A DNA stretch of 23,426 nt, taken from NCBI GenBank assembly GCA_023415655.1, contig JAEZKD010000164.1, positions 1-23,426 of the forward strand. The letters are read 5' to 3'. The stretch's first letter is position 1; each line of letters opens with the position of its first letter. This DNA is from Bacillota bacterium. Its GTDB lineage: Bacteria > Bacillota > Clostridia > Lachnospirales > Lachnospiraceae. Under the pieces are notes generated by a model. It did no database searches, was not told the DNA's origin, and worked only from the letters and a program-made list of their open reading frames with translations. The translations under genes were made by a program, and so were the position numbers. Shown here in pieces: positions 1 to 5,852 of this stretch.

Positions 1-2
1 TA

Positions 3-704
3 CTAAAACAGATTGATTTTTTTGATATGAGTCATCCCATTTATCAAGGAATCTGGAAGTATCTGAATTCAGAGAAGGATTTACATGAATACGGATGGAG
101 CTTTACCGTTGCAAGTACAGAGAATTATCCACATGCTCCTTGGTGGAATTATAGTGAAGAGAGTAATCAGAAAGAGTATTTTGGTGTGACTGCTGATTTG
201 ACAGCATTTATTTTAGAATATGGGGATTCAAAGAGTAGCTTGTATCAAAAAGCACAAGACCTTGCAAAAGAGTTATGTCAATTATTGTTGTCAGAGATTT
301 CATATGGTGACATGGGGATCGAGGGTTTCATTACTTTATTAGACTGTCTAAGAAAAATAAACTATGATCAATTCGATTTCAATCAGTTAACAGAAAAGTT
401 AGCTTTGAAGGTTAAGAATTCTATTGAGCATGATACTCAGAAATGGTCCTATTATGGAGTCCGTCCCTCCAATTACATACAAACTCCAAATAGTATCTTC
501 TATCAAGAAAATGAAGAAATCGTAAAGACTGAGCTTCAATATCTGTTGGATACAAAACCAGAGCATGGTGTTTGGGGAATTACTTGGACTTGGTTTGAGA
601 ATATGGAACAATACGGGAAAGAGTTTATCTTGAGTGAAAACTGGTGGAAAGGGAGTAAAGCCATAGAAAAAATGGTGTTTTTGCGATACTTTGGGATGGT
701 ATGA
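3..704 (+). CDS. Hypothetical protein, C-terminal part (5' end outside window)
   Basis: The reading frame is open back to the first bases of the window. The first ATG in it (position 27) has no Shine-Dalgarno sequence in front, so I read this as the C-terminal 233 residues of a longer gene. The visible part is soluble, with no signal peptide or membrane segment. It is rich in Trp and Tyr, with a PHAPWW motif about 45 residues in and a Trp-rich block near the end (GVWGITWTWF). These features recall bacterial proteins of the prenyltransferase/squalene-oxidase-like alpha/alpha-toroid type, but this is an impression from motif style and no catalytic residue is identified. No terminator is seen between it and the toxin-antitoxin pair that follows 88 bases downstream. 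Function unknown. Confidence 0.6.
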   Translation, partial: LKQIDFFDMSHPIYQGIWKYLNSEKDLHEYGWSFTVASTENYPHAPWWNYSEESNQKEYFGVTADLTAFILEYGDSKSSLYQKAQDLAKELCQLLLSEISYGDMGIEGFITLLDCLRKINYDQFDFNQLTEKLALKVKNSIEHDTQKWSYYGVRPSNYIQTPNSIFYQENEEIVKTELQYLLDTKPEHGVWGITWTWFENMEQYGKEFILSENWWKGSKAIEKMVFLRYFGMV

Positions 705-727
705 TAATGAAGTTTTCGAGTATTTGA

Positions 728-771
728 TTGCTTTTAATGGTATAATAATGATATAATTAATTCATAATTAT
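728..771 (+). promoter_or_regulatory. Promoter and palindromic operator of the toxin-antitoxin operon
   Basis: A sigma-A-like promoter can be read as TTGCTT (728-733), an 18-base spacer and TATAAT (752-757). A perfect 7-bp inverted repeat, ATAATTA (753-759) and TAATTAT (765-771) with a 5-base spacer, overlaps the -10 box. Antitoxins of the Phd/YefM class normally repress their own operon by binding such palindromes, so this is a reasonable autoregulatory operator. The region is very AT-rich, which makes chance palindromes more likely. Confidence 0.45.
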
Positions 772-792
772 GGGATTTAAAGGAGGAATACT

Positions 793-1053
793 ATGCCGCA
801 GATTATACCAATTAAAGACCTGAAAAATACATCGGAGATCTCAGAAATGTGCCATATTGCAGAAGAACCAATTTATATCACTAAAAACGGTTATGGAGAT
901 ATGGTGATTATGAGTATAGAGTTATATGAAAAGACAATGAAGAGATTAACCATGTATCGTGAGCTTGAACTTTCTGAATATCAGATTGAGGAGGGTAAAG
1001 TAAAGGACGCGAGGAAATCACTTGGTACCTTAAGAGATAAATATGGACTATGA
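793..1053 (+). CDS. Type II antitoxin, Phd/YefM family
   Basis: An 86-residue protein with AGGAGG at 781-786, six bases before the ATG. The N-terminal half has the Phd/YefM pattern: a short strand and helix (IIPIKDLKN), then EPIYITKNGYGDMVIMS, where the I-T-K-N-G and M-V-I-M-S segments are typical of the DNA-binding dimer domain. The C-terminal 35 residues (after LYEKTMKRL) are charged and helical, as expected for the toxin-wrapping tail. It overlaps the next gene by 11 bases, the usual antitoxin-first order. It should neutralise the toxin by direct binding and, with it, repress the operon. Family assignment is from sequence pattern; length is normal for the family. Confidence 0.85.
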   Translation: MPQIIPIKDLKNTSEISEMCHIAEEPIYITKNGYGDMVIMSIELYEKTMKRLTMYRELELSEYQIEEGKVKDARKSLGTLRDKYGL

Positions 1054-1372
1054 GCTTTTTATTACAGAAAGAGCTGAGGAACTTTTAGATAACATATTAG
1101 ATTATTTGATAAATATTTTGAAGAATATAGAAGCTGCGAGAAGCTTACTAAAAGAGATAGATAATGTATATCACAATATAATAAGTAATCCATGGATGTA
1201 TACTTATGCACAGATTGATGACTTAAGGAATAGAGAATATCGTAAAGCACGTATTTCCAGATATGACTATTTTATCGTTTATCGTATCGATGAGCAATCT
1301 AGAGTTATCTATATTATGGGATTTTTCCATGATTTAGAATTATACGAAAAAAAGCTAGAATCCAATTCATAG
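1043..1372 (+). CDS. Type II toxin, ParE/RelE superfamily
   Basis: A 109-residue basic protein whose start lies inside the end of the antitoxin gene (11-base overlap), with only a weak purine-rich stretch before the ATG, so translation is probably coupled to the antitoxin. The N-terminus (ELFITERAEELLDNILDYL) and the C-terminal core (REYRKARISRYDYFIVYRID followed by a strand with V-I-Y-I) match the ParE/RelE fold: two helices then a beta-sheet with conserved Arg and Tyr. Proteins of this fold are either gyrase poisons (ParE) or ribosome-dependent mRNA nucleases (RelE); the sequence alone does not decide. The tail FFHDLELYEKKL is slightly unlike the usual H-x-R-D ending. No separate terminator with a U-tract follows. 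Confidence 0.82.
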   Translation: MDYELFITERAEELLDNILDYLINILKNIEAARSLLKEIDNVYHNIISNPWMYTYAQIDDLRNREYRKARISRYDYFIVYRIDEQSRVIYIMGFFHDLELYEKKLESNS

Positions 1373-1410
1373 AGTATTCGATGCAAATAATTCATCAGAC
1401 AACCAAAACA

Positions 1411-1444
1411 TAGCCTTGACGAATCCCTTCGTCAAGGCTATAAT
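1411..1444 (+). promoter_or_regulatory. Promoter of the ABC exporter operon inside a 30-bp palindrome
   Basis: TAGCCTTGACGAA (1411-1423) and TTCGTCAAGGCTA (1428-1440) form a perfect 13-bp inverted repeat with a 4-base centre. The left arm contains TTGACG (1416-1421). Exactly 17 bases later TATAAT (1439-1444) begins at the right edge of the palindrome. This is a near-consensus sigma-A promoter with the palindrome covering the -35 box and spacer, so the element is better read as promoter plus operator than as a terminator; no U-run follows the stem. Transcription would start near 1451, giving a leader of about 116 bases. The regulator is unknown. Confidence 0.6.
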
Positions 1445-1481
1445 AATCTTTACGTCCATTTTATGGAATAACTAAATATTA

Positions 1482-1557
1482 CTCCTTTGGTATTCTCTGG
1501 CGACATCCAGGGAAGCCAGACCAACTTGGAAAGATATGAAAATATTACTACCAGGAG
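1482..1557 (+). promoter_or_regulatory. Structured 5' leader able to sequester the Shine-Dalgarno sequence
   Basis: Within the predicted leader, CTCC-TT-TGGTA (1482-1492) can pair with TACCAGGAG (1549-1557), with a 2-base bulge. This includes the SD sequence AGGAGG (1553-1558) of the first exporter gene. Directly abutting it is an 8-bp hairpin, TTCTCTGG (1493-1500) and CCAGGGAA (1507-1514), with a 6-base loop. A small ATAT-GAAA-ATAT hairpin (1534-1545) sits before the closing strand. The layout is a multi-helix junction closed by a helix that hides the SD. I do not match it to any riboswitch class I know. A translational switch is an inference from base pairing only. Confidence 0.4.
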
Positions 1558-1566
1558 GAAGCTATT

Positions 1567-2355
1567 ATGATCAGTATGGCACATGTAACAAAGACCTATA
1601 AGGTCGCAAAGCGTAAAGCAGGCTTAAAGGCTGCTTGTCAGGCTCTTTTTGTAAGAGAGTATGAAGAAATTAAGGCACTTGATGATGTATCCTTTCAGAT
1701 TCAAGAAGGGGAAATGGTTGGATACATTGGACCCAATGGTGCAGGGAAAAGTTCTACAATTAAAATTCTAAGCGGAATTCTAACACCTGATAGCGGAGAG
1801 TGTATGGTGAACGGGAAAGTTCCTTGGAAAAACCGCATCCAACATGTCAAAGAAATAGGAGTTGTTTTCGGTCAACGAAGCCAGTTATGGTGGGACGTTC
1901 CAGTCATTGATTCTTTTTCTTTGATCAAAGATATCTACGATATCAATCAACAGCAATATCAAAACAATCTTGAGGAATTAACCTCACTTCTTAATTTATC
2001 CGAGCTTTTAAAAACTCCCACACGACAATTATCTCTTGGCCAACGAATGCGATGTGAAATCGCTGCCTCTTTGCTTCACAGCCCCAAAATACTATTTTTA
2101 GATGAACCAACCATTGGATTAGATGCCGTATCTAAACTAGCAGTGCGTGATTTTGTAAGAAAACAAAATGAGCGGAAAAAGATGACGGTAATTTTAACCA
2201 CGCATGATATGCAAGACATCGAAGCCCTAGCGGATCGAATTCTTTTAATCGGAAAAGGAAAAATCCTTCTTGATGGTGGAATTGAGGATATCAAACGTGG
2301 GGATGCAGGAATTGATGAAACCGTAGCACAATTGTATCGCGAATACGAAGTATAG
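1567..2355 (+). CDS. ABC exporter ATP-binding protein (COG4586-like), short C-terminus
   Basis: The nucleotide-binding subunit of an ABC-2 type exporter. Visible motifs: Walker A GPNGAGKS (residues 55-62), Q-loop region FGQRSQLWWDVP (101-112, a hallmark of the COG4586 group), signature LSLGQ (155-159, instead of LSGGQ), Walker B ILFLDEP (175-181), D-loop GLDA and H-loop His213. AGGAGG lies eight bases before the ATG. At 262 residues it is about 60 shorter than usual for COG4586 (roughly 320). The sequence passes directly from ILLDGGIEDIKRG to a stretch resembling the extreme C-terminus (IDETVAQLYREY), so the C-terminal accessory domain appears deleted in frame. It should power export through the two permeases encoded 11 bases and about 820 bases downstream. 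The substrate is unknown. Confidence 0.9.
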   Translation: MISMAHVTKTYKVAKRKAGLKAACQALFVREYEEIKALDDVSFQIQEGEMVGYIGPNGAGKSSTIKILSGILTPDSGECMVNGKVPWKNRIQHVKEIGVVFGQRSQLWWDVPVIDSFSLIKDIYDINQQQYQNNLEELTSLLNLSELLKTPTRQLSLGQRMRCEIAASLLHSPKILFLDEPTIGLDAVSKLAVRDFVRKQNERKKMTVILTTHDMQDIEALADRILLIGKGKILLDGGIEDIKRGDAGIDETVAQLYREYEV

Positions 2356-2366
2356 GGAGGAATCAG

Positions 2367-3170
2367 ATGAATAAATATCTTTCTCTCTTTCGAATGAAGT
2401 TTTGTACACAGTTACAATATCGAGGAGCTGCAATTGCAGGAATGGTGACTCAATTTGTTTGGGGGGCTATGGAGATTTTAGTGTTTCGAGCATTCTATCA
2501 GGCAGATCAAACTGCATTCCCGATGACCTTTCAGGCTACCGTTTCTTATATCTGGTTACAACAGGCGTTTCTAGCGTTCTTTATGGCATTTTGTATGGAA
2601 AATGAACCCTTACAGATGATTATTAGAGGGGATATCGCCTATGAATTATGTCGACCCGTTCATATTTTTGATCTTTGGTTTTTTCGAAGTCTAGGACATC
2701 GCTTGGCTTCAGGTCTTATGCGCTGTGTACCGATTATTCTCTTTTCACTATTACTGCCTAGTCCATATGGTTTACGCTTACCAACAAATTGGATGACTAG
2801 CTTATCCTTTGCAATTGGAATGATACTTGGTATCTTAGTGACTGTAACGCTTTGCATGCTGATTTATATCTTAGCATTTTTCACAATCTCGCCACTTGGT
2901 CTTCGCATGTGCTATTTTTCAATTGCAGAATTATTAAGTGGGGCAATCGTACCAATACCGTTTTTCCCAGAGCAATTAAGAGGTATAGTTTCGATATTAC
3001 CCTTTGCATCCATGCAAAATGTACCTTTGAGAATATATAGTGGGGATCTGATTGGGAGGTCAATGGTTCAAGCGCTCGTACTTCAATTAATTTGGTTTGT
3101 AACATTGCTAATAGTAGGTCGGTGTCTTAGCTTTCTTGCAATTAAAAAAGTGACCGTTCAAGGAGGGTAA
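2367..3170 (+). CDS. ABC-2 type exporter permease, COG4587-like
   Basis: A 267-residue integral membrane protein with about six hydrophobic segments, beginning 11 bases after the ATPase gene with its own SD (GGGAGGAATCAG before the ATG). Its N-terminal KYLSLFRMKFCTQLQYRGAA and a central cytoplasmic loop with MIIRGDIAYELCRPV are typical of the ABC-2 like permease family (PF06182-type). In this family the R-G-D/E-hydrophobic-x-L-x-R-P segment is the likely coupling region to the ATPase. It forms a heteromeric membrane domain with the next gene product. Gene order ATPase-COG4587-COG3694 is the standard order. No start ambiguity was noticed. Confidence 0.88.
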   Translation: MNKYLSLFRMKFCTQLQYRGAAIAGMVTQFVWGAMEILVFRAFYQADQTAFPMTFQATVSYIWLQQAFLAFFMAFCMENEPLQMIIRGDIAYELCRPVHIFDLWFFRSLGHRLASGLMRCVPIILFSLLLPSPYGLRLPTNWMTSLSFAIGMILGILVTVTLCMLIYILAFFTISPLGLRMCYFSIAELLSGAIVPIPFFPEQLRGIVSILPFASMQNVPLRIYSGDLIGRSMVQALVLQLIWFVTLLIVGRCLSFLAIKKVTVQGG

Positions 3171-3176
3171 GTTGTG

Positions 3177-3953
3177 ATGAAATTATATTTACATTATGTA
3201 GCGATTCATATTAAAAGTGTAATGCAGTACAAGACTTCCTTTGTCTTGAGCATTATTGGGCAGTTTTTAGTATCCTTTAATGTATTCTTAGGAATCTTAT
3301 TCATGTTCTCAAGGTTCTCGCAGGTGGAGGGCTTTACGTATAGTCAAGTGCTGCTTTGTTTTGGAATTGTGCTGATGCAATTTACCATCGCAGAGTGTAT
3401 CTTTCGAGGATTTGATATGTTTTCCTCGATGATTCGGTTGGGAGAATTCGATCGTGTGTTAGTCCGCCCAAGAAATGAGATGTTACAGGTGCTTGGAAGT
3501 AAGTTCGAGCTGACTCGAATCGGTCGACTTCTTCAAGCCATTGTCATGCTTGTCTATGGAATCAATCATTGTGATTTGAATTGGTCCTATTTAAAAGTAC
3601 TAACTCTAATCTTTATGATAATTGGTGGAGTTGCATTGTTTAGTGGGATTTTCATTATTTATGCTGGAGTTTGCTTTTATACAGTGGAAAATCTAGAGTT
3701 CATGAATGTGTTTATTGATGGGGCGAGAGAATATGGCAAATATCCAATTGGGGTATATGGTAAAAATCTACTGAGATTATGTACCTTTTTTGTTCCATAC
3801 GCATTGGTTCAATATTATCCATTGCTTTATTTGCTTGATATGAGAACTCAGTGGTATTATGCATTGGTTCCGTTGTTGGCTTGTTGGTTTTTAGTACCTT
3901 GTATTCTTTTTTGGAAAGTTGGGGTAGGTCGATATCAGTCGACTGGATCATGA
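3177..3953 (+). CDS. ABC-2 type exporter permease, COG3694-like
   Basis: The second permease of the exporter, 258 residues with about six membrane segments. A GTG lies three bases upstream of the ATG at 3177; I favour the ATG because AGGAGG at 3161-3166 is 10 bases before it, but the GTG at 3174 is also possible. Family-typical segments are LGEFDRVLVRPRNEMLQVLGSKFEL in the central loop (same role as the R-G-D loop of the partner permease) and REYGKYPIGVYGK near the C-terminal third. It starts six bases after the stop of the previous gene, so the two are surely co-transcribed, and the operon ends at the terminator at 4042. Transport direction (export) follows from the family; no substrate can be assigned. 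Confidence 0.88.
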   Translation: MKLYLHYVAIHIKSVMQYKTSFVLSIIGQFLVSFNVFLGILFMFSRFSQVEGFTYSQVLLCFGIVLMQFTIAECIFRGFDMFSSMIRLGEFDRVLVRPRNEMLQVLGSKFELTRIGRLLQAIVMLVYGINHCDLNWSYLKVLTLIFMIIGGVALFSGIFIIYAGVCFYTVENLEFMNVFIDGAREYGKYPIGVYGKNLLRLCTFFVPYALVQYYPLLYLLDMRTQWYYALVPLLACWFLVPCILFWKVGVGRYQSTGS

Positions 3954-4041
3954 TGCGTCTTATTTTAGGGATAATACTAGACCTATAAAAACTTAGAAAA
4001 GAAAAAAGTGTGAAACATGCATGCTTACTGTGATATGACAT

Positions 4042-4095
4042 CCCCTAAATAGATAAGGTAAATAACCAGAATCTATTTAGGGGGTATTTTTTATA
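4042..4095 (+). terminator. Intrinsic terminator of the ABC exporter operon
   Basis: CCCCTAAATAGAT (4042-4054) pairs perfectly with ATCTATTTAGGGG (4071-4083) around a 16-base loop, and is followed by a T-rich run (TATTTTTTAT). The T-run is only on the plus-strand side, so it terminates the exporter operon rather than the convergent gene that ends at 4133. Confidence 0.85.
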
Positions 4096-4132
4096 GCCAA
4101 ATCACCACACAATTTCACAGTTTCAAAAAAAA

Positions 4133-5692
4133 TTAGACTCTTTCATTTCGTTCTAACTCTTGAATATAATCATCTATTACAGAGAGTATATCATTCTTGT
4201 CTTTATTCAATGGGGAGATATTGTCCCAGATAGATTTATAGTAATTTACGAAAGCATGTACCATGATTGGATCATCCATGGAAAGACGGACTGTCGATTC
4301 CTCTCGATCATCGAAAATATCAAAAAACACGAATTGTCTCTCCTTGATTAAAAATGTAATATTAGTGAGTAACGTTTCATCATCGTTAAATAACATTGCA
4401 ATCTGATAATTAGGGTAGGTTTTAATTAGATTCTTTACATGCTTTAAGTAATCAAGGATATCCTGAATTTCAAGAGATACAATCTTATTACCTGTAGTGG
4501 TAGGAAGAATTAATACCTTTTCTTTACATAAGGTATCAAGTTTAGATAAAAAATAGATTTCCATAAAGGTATAATGCGTGAGAGCTCTAGATAATCCTTC
4601 ATAACGCTTTTGATAATAAGAATTCGAAAGTGCTTGCTCCTCTTTTGTTATCCCAGTTTGTGCAATGAGTTTATCGTACAATTTTGGGTGTAAAAGCAAT
4701 GTATGGAAGCAATCATTATAACTATAATGAGCTCCATTTTTATTTTCTATGGAAGTGAGTGCAGTAAAATACAATGCATTTCGTTCTTCTTTGTAGTAAT
4801 TGATAATCTTCTTAGCCGTATTTTCTTTTAATAAATCAGTATAATTTGATAATATTTCAATGGATGCTATATTGGTGAGGAAAAATGCACAAATATTATG
4901 AAACAGATCCTTCATAGGATAACAAGATAAGGCACCAACACCAGATATAATAAACAAATCATTTCGAATCATAGAGCTGTCATTGGTTGTTATGTAATGG
5001 AGTTGAACTCTACCAGTTTTAATTAAAGGAAGGGTAAATGTAATAAATTTAATTACAATGTCTATGGTTTCATCAAATCGGAATAAGATAGTTAAGTTCC
5101 ATTCCTTCTGAAGGACTTTTAAAAACTTTTCTTGCAGAGTTTGTAATCGATTCTTTGATAAAAACAGTAAATTGTAGTTATTGTAACAGGTTAAGTAAAT
5201 CTGCTTCTCATGATTTTGAGTGTCCAACTCTGCTTGATTTAGTAGTGTTAGAAGGATATGGTAAATACTTTCGCTTCCATAGACTATTTTATCCTCCTTT
5301 GACAAGTTAACTGTATTTTTAAATGATTGATTTAACTCATAAGTATTTTTTTCTTTCAAAATTTCATTCTGTCGTATCACTGTATTATTCAAAGAATAAT
5401 ACAAAATATAATAAATCATTTCTTGATTGGTTTTAGCTGTGGGGGGAGTTTTCTCCTTAAAACTCTCGTATAAGGTTTTAATAAAATTATCGTGCATTGG
5501 ACTAACACAATATTTGGATAGATACTCCGAGAGTCTGTGTAGATAGGTATAGGATGGAATTCTTTTTTCATTGACCCATCGACTAATCAAAGAGCTATCT
5601 ACATTAATGCTTTTTCCTAATTGCTGCATACTCAGATTGAGAGTTGATAGAAGAAATTTAAGACATTTACCAAAGGTCATGTTATGATTCAT
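4133..5692 (-). CDS. HTH (XRE-like) protein with large uncharacterised C-terminal region
   Basis: A 519-residue protein, AAGGAGG six bases before the ATG. Residues about 6-60 form a Cro/C1-type helix-turn-helix: FGKCLKFLLSTLNLSMQQLG, then a recognition-helix segment VDSSLISRWVNEKRIPS. The remaining ~450 residues match no domain I recognise. They are soluble, mostly helical, and rich in Asn, Lys, Ile and Leu. A central mixed strand part (about 170-250) contains NLTILFRFDET and TGRVQLHYITTNDSS, possibly an alpha/beta sensor domain. There is no signal peptide or clear membrane segment. The gene is divergent from a chemoreceptor gene, with a TGTCA-repeat element over its own -35 box, which fits autoregulation and perhaps control of the chemoreceptor. 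A transcriptional regulator is likely; the signal is unknown. Confidence 0.75.
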   Translation of the reverse strand: MNHNMTFGKCLKFLLSTLNLSMQQLGKSINVDSSLISRWVNEKRIPSYTYLHRLSEYLSKYCVSPMHDNFIKTLYESFKEKTPPTAKTNQEMIYYILYYSLNNTVIRQNEILKEKNTYELNQSFKNTVNLSKEDKIVYGSESIYHILLTLLNQAELDTQNHEKQIYLTCYNNYNLLFLSKNRLQTLQEKFLKVLQKEWNLTILFRFDETIDIVIKFITFTLPLIKTGRVQLHYITTNDSSMIRNDLFIISGVGALSCYPMKDLFHNICAFFLTNIASIEILSNYTDLLKENTAKKIINYYKEERNALYFTALTSIENKNGAHYSYNDCFHTLLLHPKLYDKLIAQTGITKEEQALSNSYYQKRYEGLSRALTHYTFMEIYFLSKLDTLCKEKVLILPTTTGNKIVSLEIQDILDYLKHVKNLIKTYPNYQIAMLFNDDETLLTNITFLIKERQFVFFDIFDDREESTVRLSMDDPIMVHAFVNYYKSIWDNISPLNKDKNDILSVIDDYIQELERNERV

Positions 5693-5730
5693 GCTCTTCC
5701 TCCTTCGTAATATATCAAGAATACTATTTA

Positions 5731-5760
5731 ATTATATCTATTTTGTCATGTCAATGTCAA
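5731..5760 (-). promoter_or_regulatory. Consensus sigma-A promoter of the HTH gene
   Basis: Read on the minus strand: TTGACA (5760-5755), 18-base spacer, TATAAT (5736-5731). Both hexamers are perfect consensus. A second overlapping-register TTGACA lies at 5754-5749. Transcription should begin near 5724, about 30 bases before the start codon. The -35 box is itself built from the TGTCA repeats described separately, so a protein bound there would block RNA polymerase. Confidence 0.7.
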
Positions 5761-5766
5761 TGACAT
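5744..5766. promoter_or_regulatory. TGTCA repeat cluster, candidate operator between divergent genes
   Basis: Three direct TGTCA copies (5744-5748, 5749-5753, 5755-5759) are followed by one inverted copy TGACA (5761-5765). The last two form a perfect palindrome, ATGTCA-A-TGACAT (5754-5766). The cluster covers the -35 region of the HTH gene and lies about 40 bases upstream of the -10 of the chemoreceptor gene. Position and symmetry suggest a binding site for the neighbouring HTH protein; this is inference. Confidence 0.5.
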
Positions 5767-5780
5767 ATAAATCAAAATTA

Positions 5781-5809
5781 TTCGTAAAACGACAATATTC
5801 GACTATAAT
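5781..5809 (+). promoter_or_regulatory. Possible promoter of the chemoreceptor gene
   Basis: TATAAT at 5804-5809 is a perfect -10 box 43 bases before the ATG at 5853. The hexamer 17 bases upstream (TTCGTA, 5781-5786) is a poor -35, so the promoter may need an activator or another sigma factor. I looked for the motility sigma-D pattern (TAAA, about 15 bases, CCGATAT) and did not find a correctly spaced match. Confidence 0.35.
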
Positions 5810-5852
5810 AGTACTGAAAATTTAGTGGATTTACACATGGAGGTAAAATTTG

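Noticed and set aside
1411..1440. Inverted repeat as terminator of the toxin-antitoxin operon
   Set aside because: The stem is strong but no T-run follows; the bases after it form TATAAT at correct spacing from a TTGACG in the left arm, so promoter/operator is the better reading. A minor terminator effect is not excluded.
2245..2433. Frameshift explaining the short C-terminus of the ABC ATPase
   Set aside because: The frame continues through a plausible family C-terminus (IDETVAQLYREY) and stops just before the next gene's SD, so an in-frame deletion fits better than a frameshift.
3712..4041. 109-codon minus-strand open frame across the end of the third exporter gene
   Set aside because: Overlaps a conserved permease, no SD, no domain pattern.
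5760..5810. Motility sigma-D promoter for the chemoreceptor gene
   Set aside because: TAAA motifs exist, but none is about 15 bases from a CCGATAT-like -10 in this AT-rich stretch.
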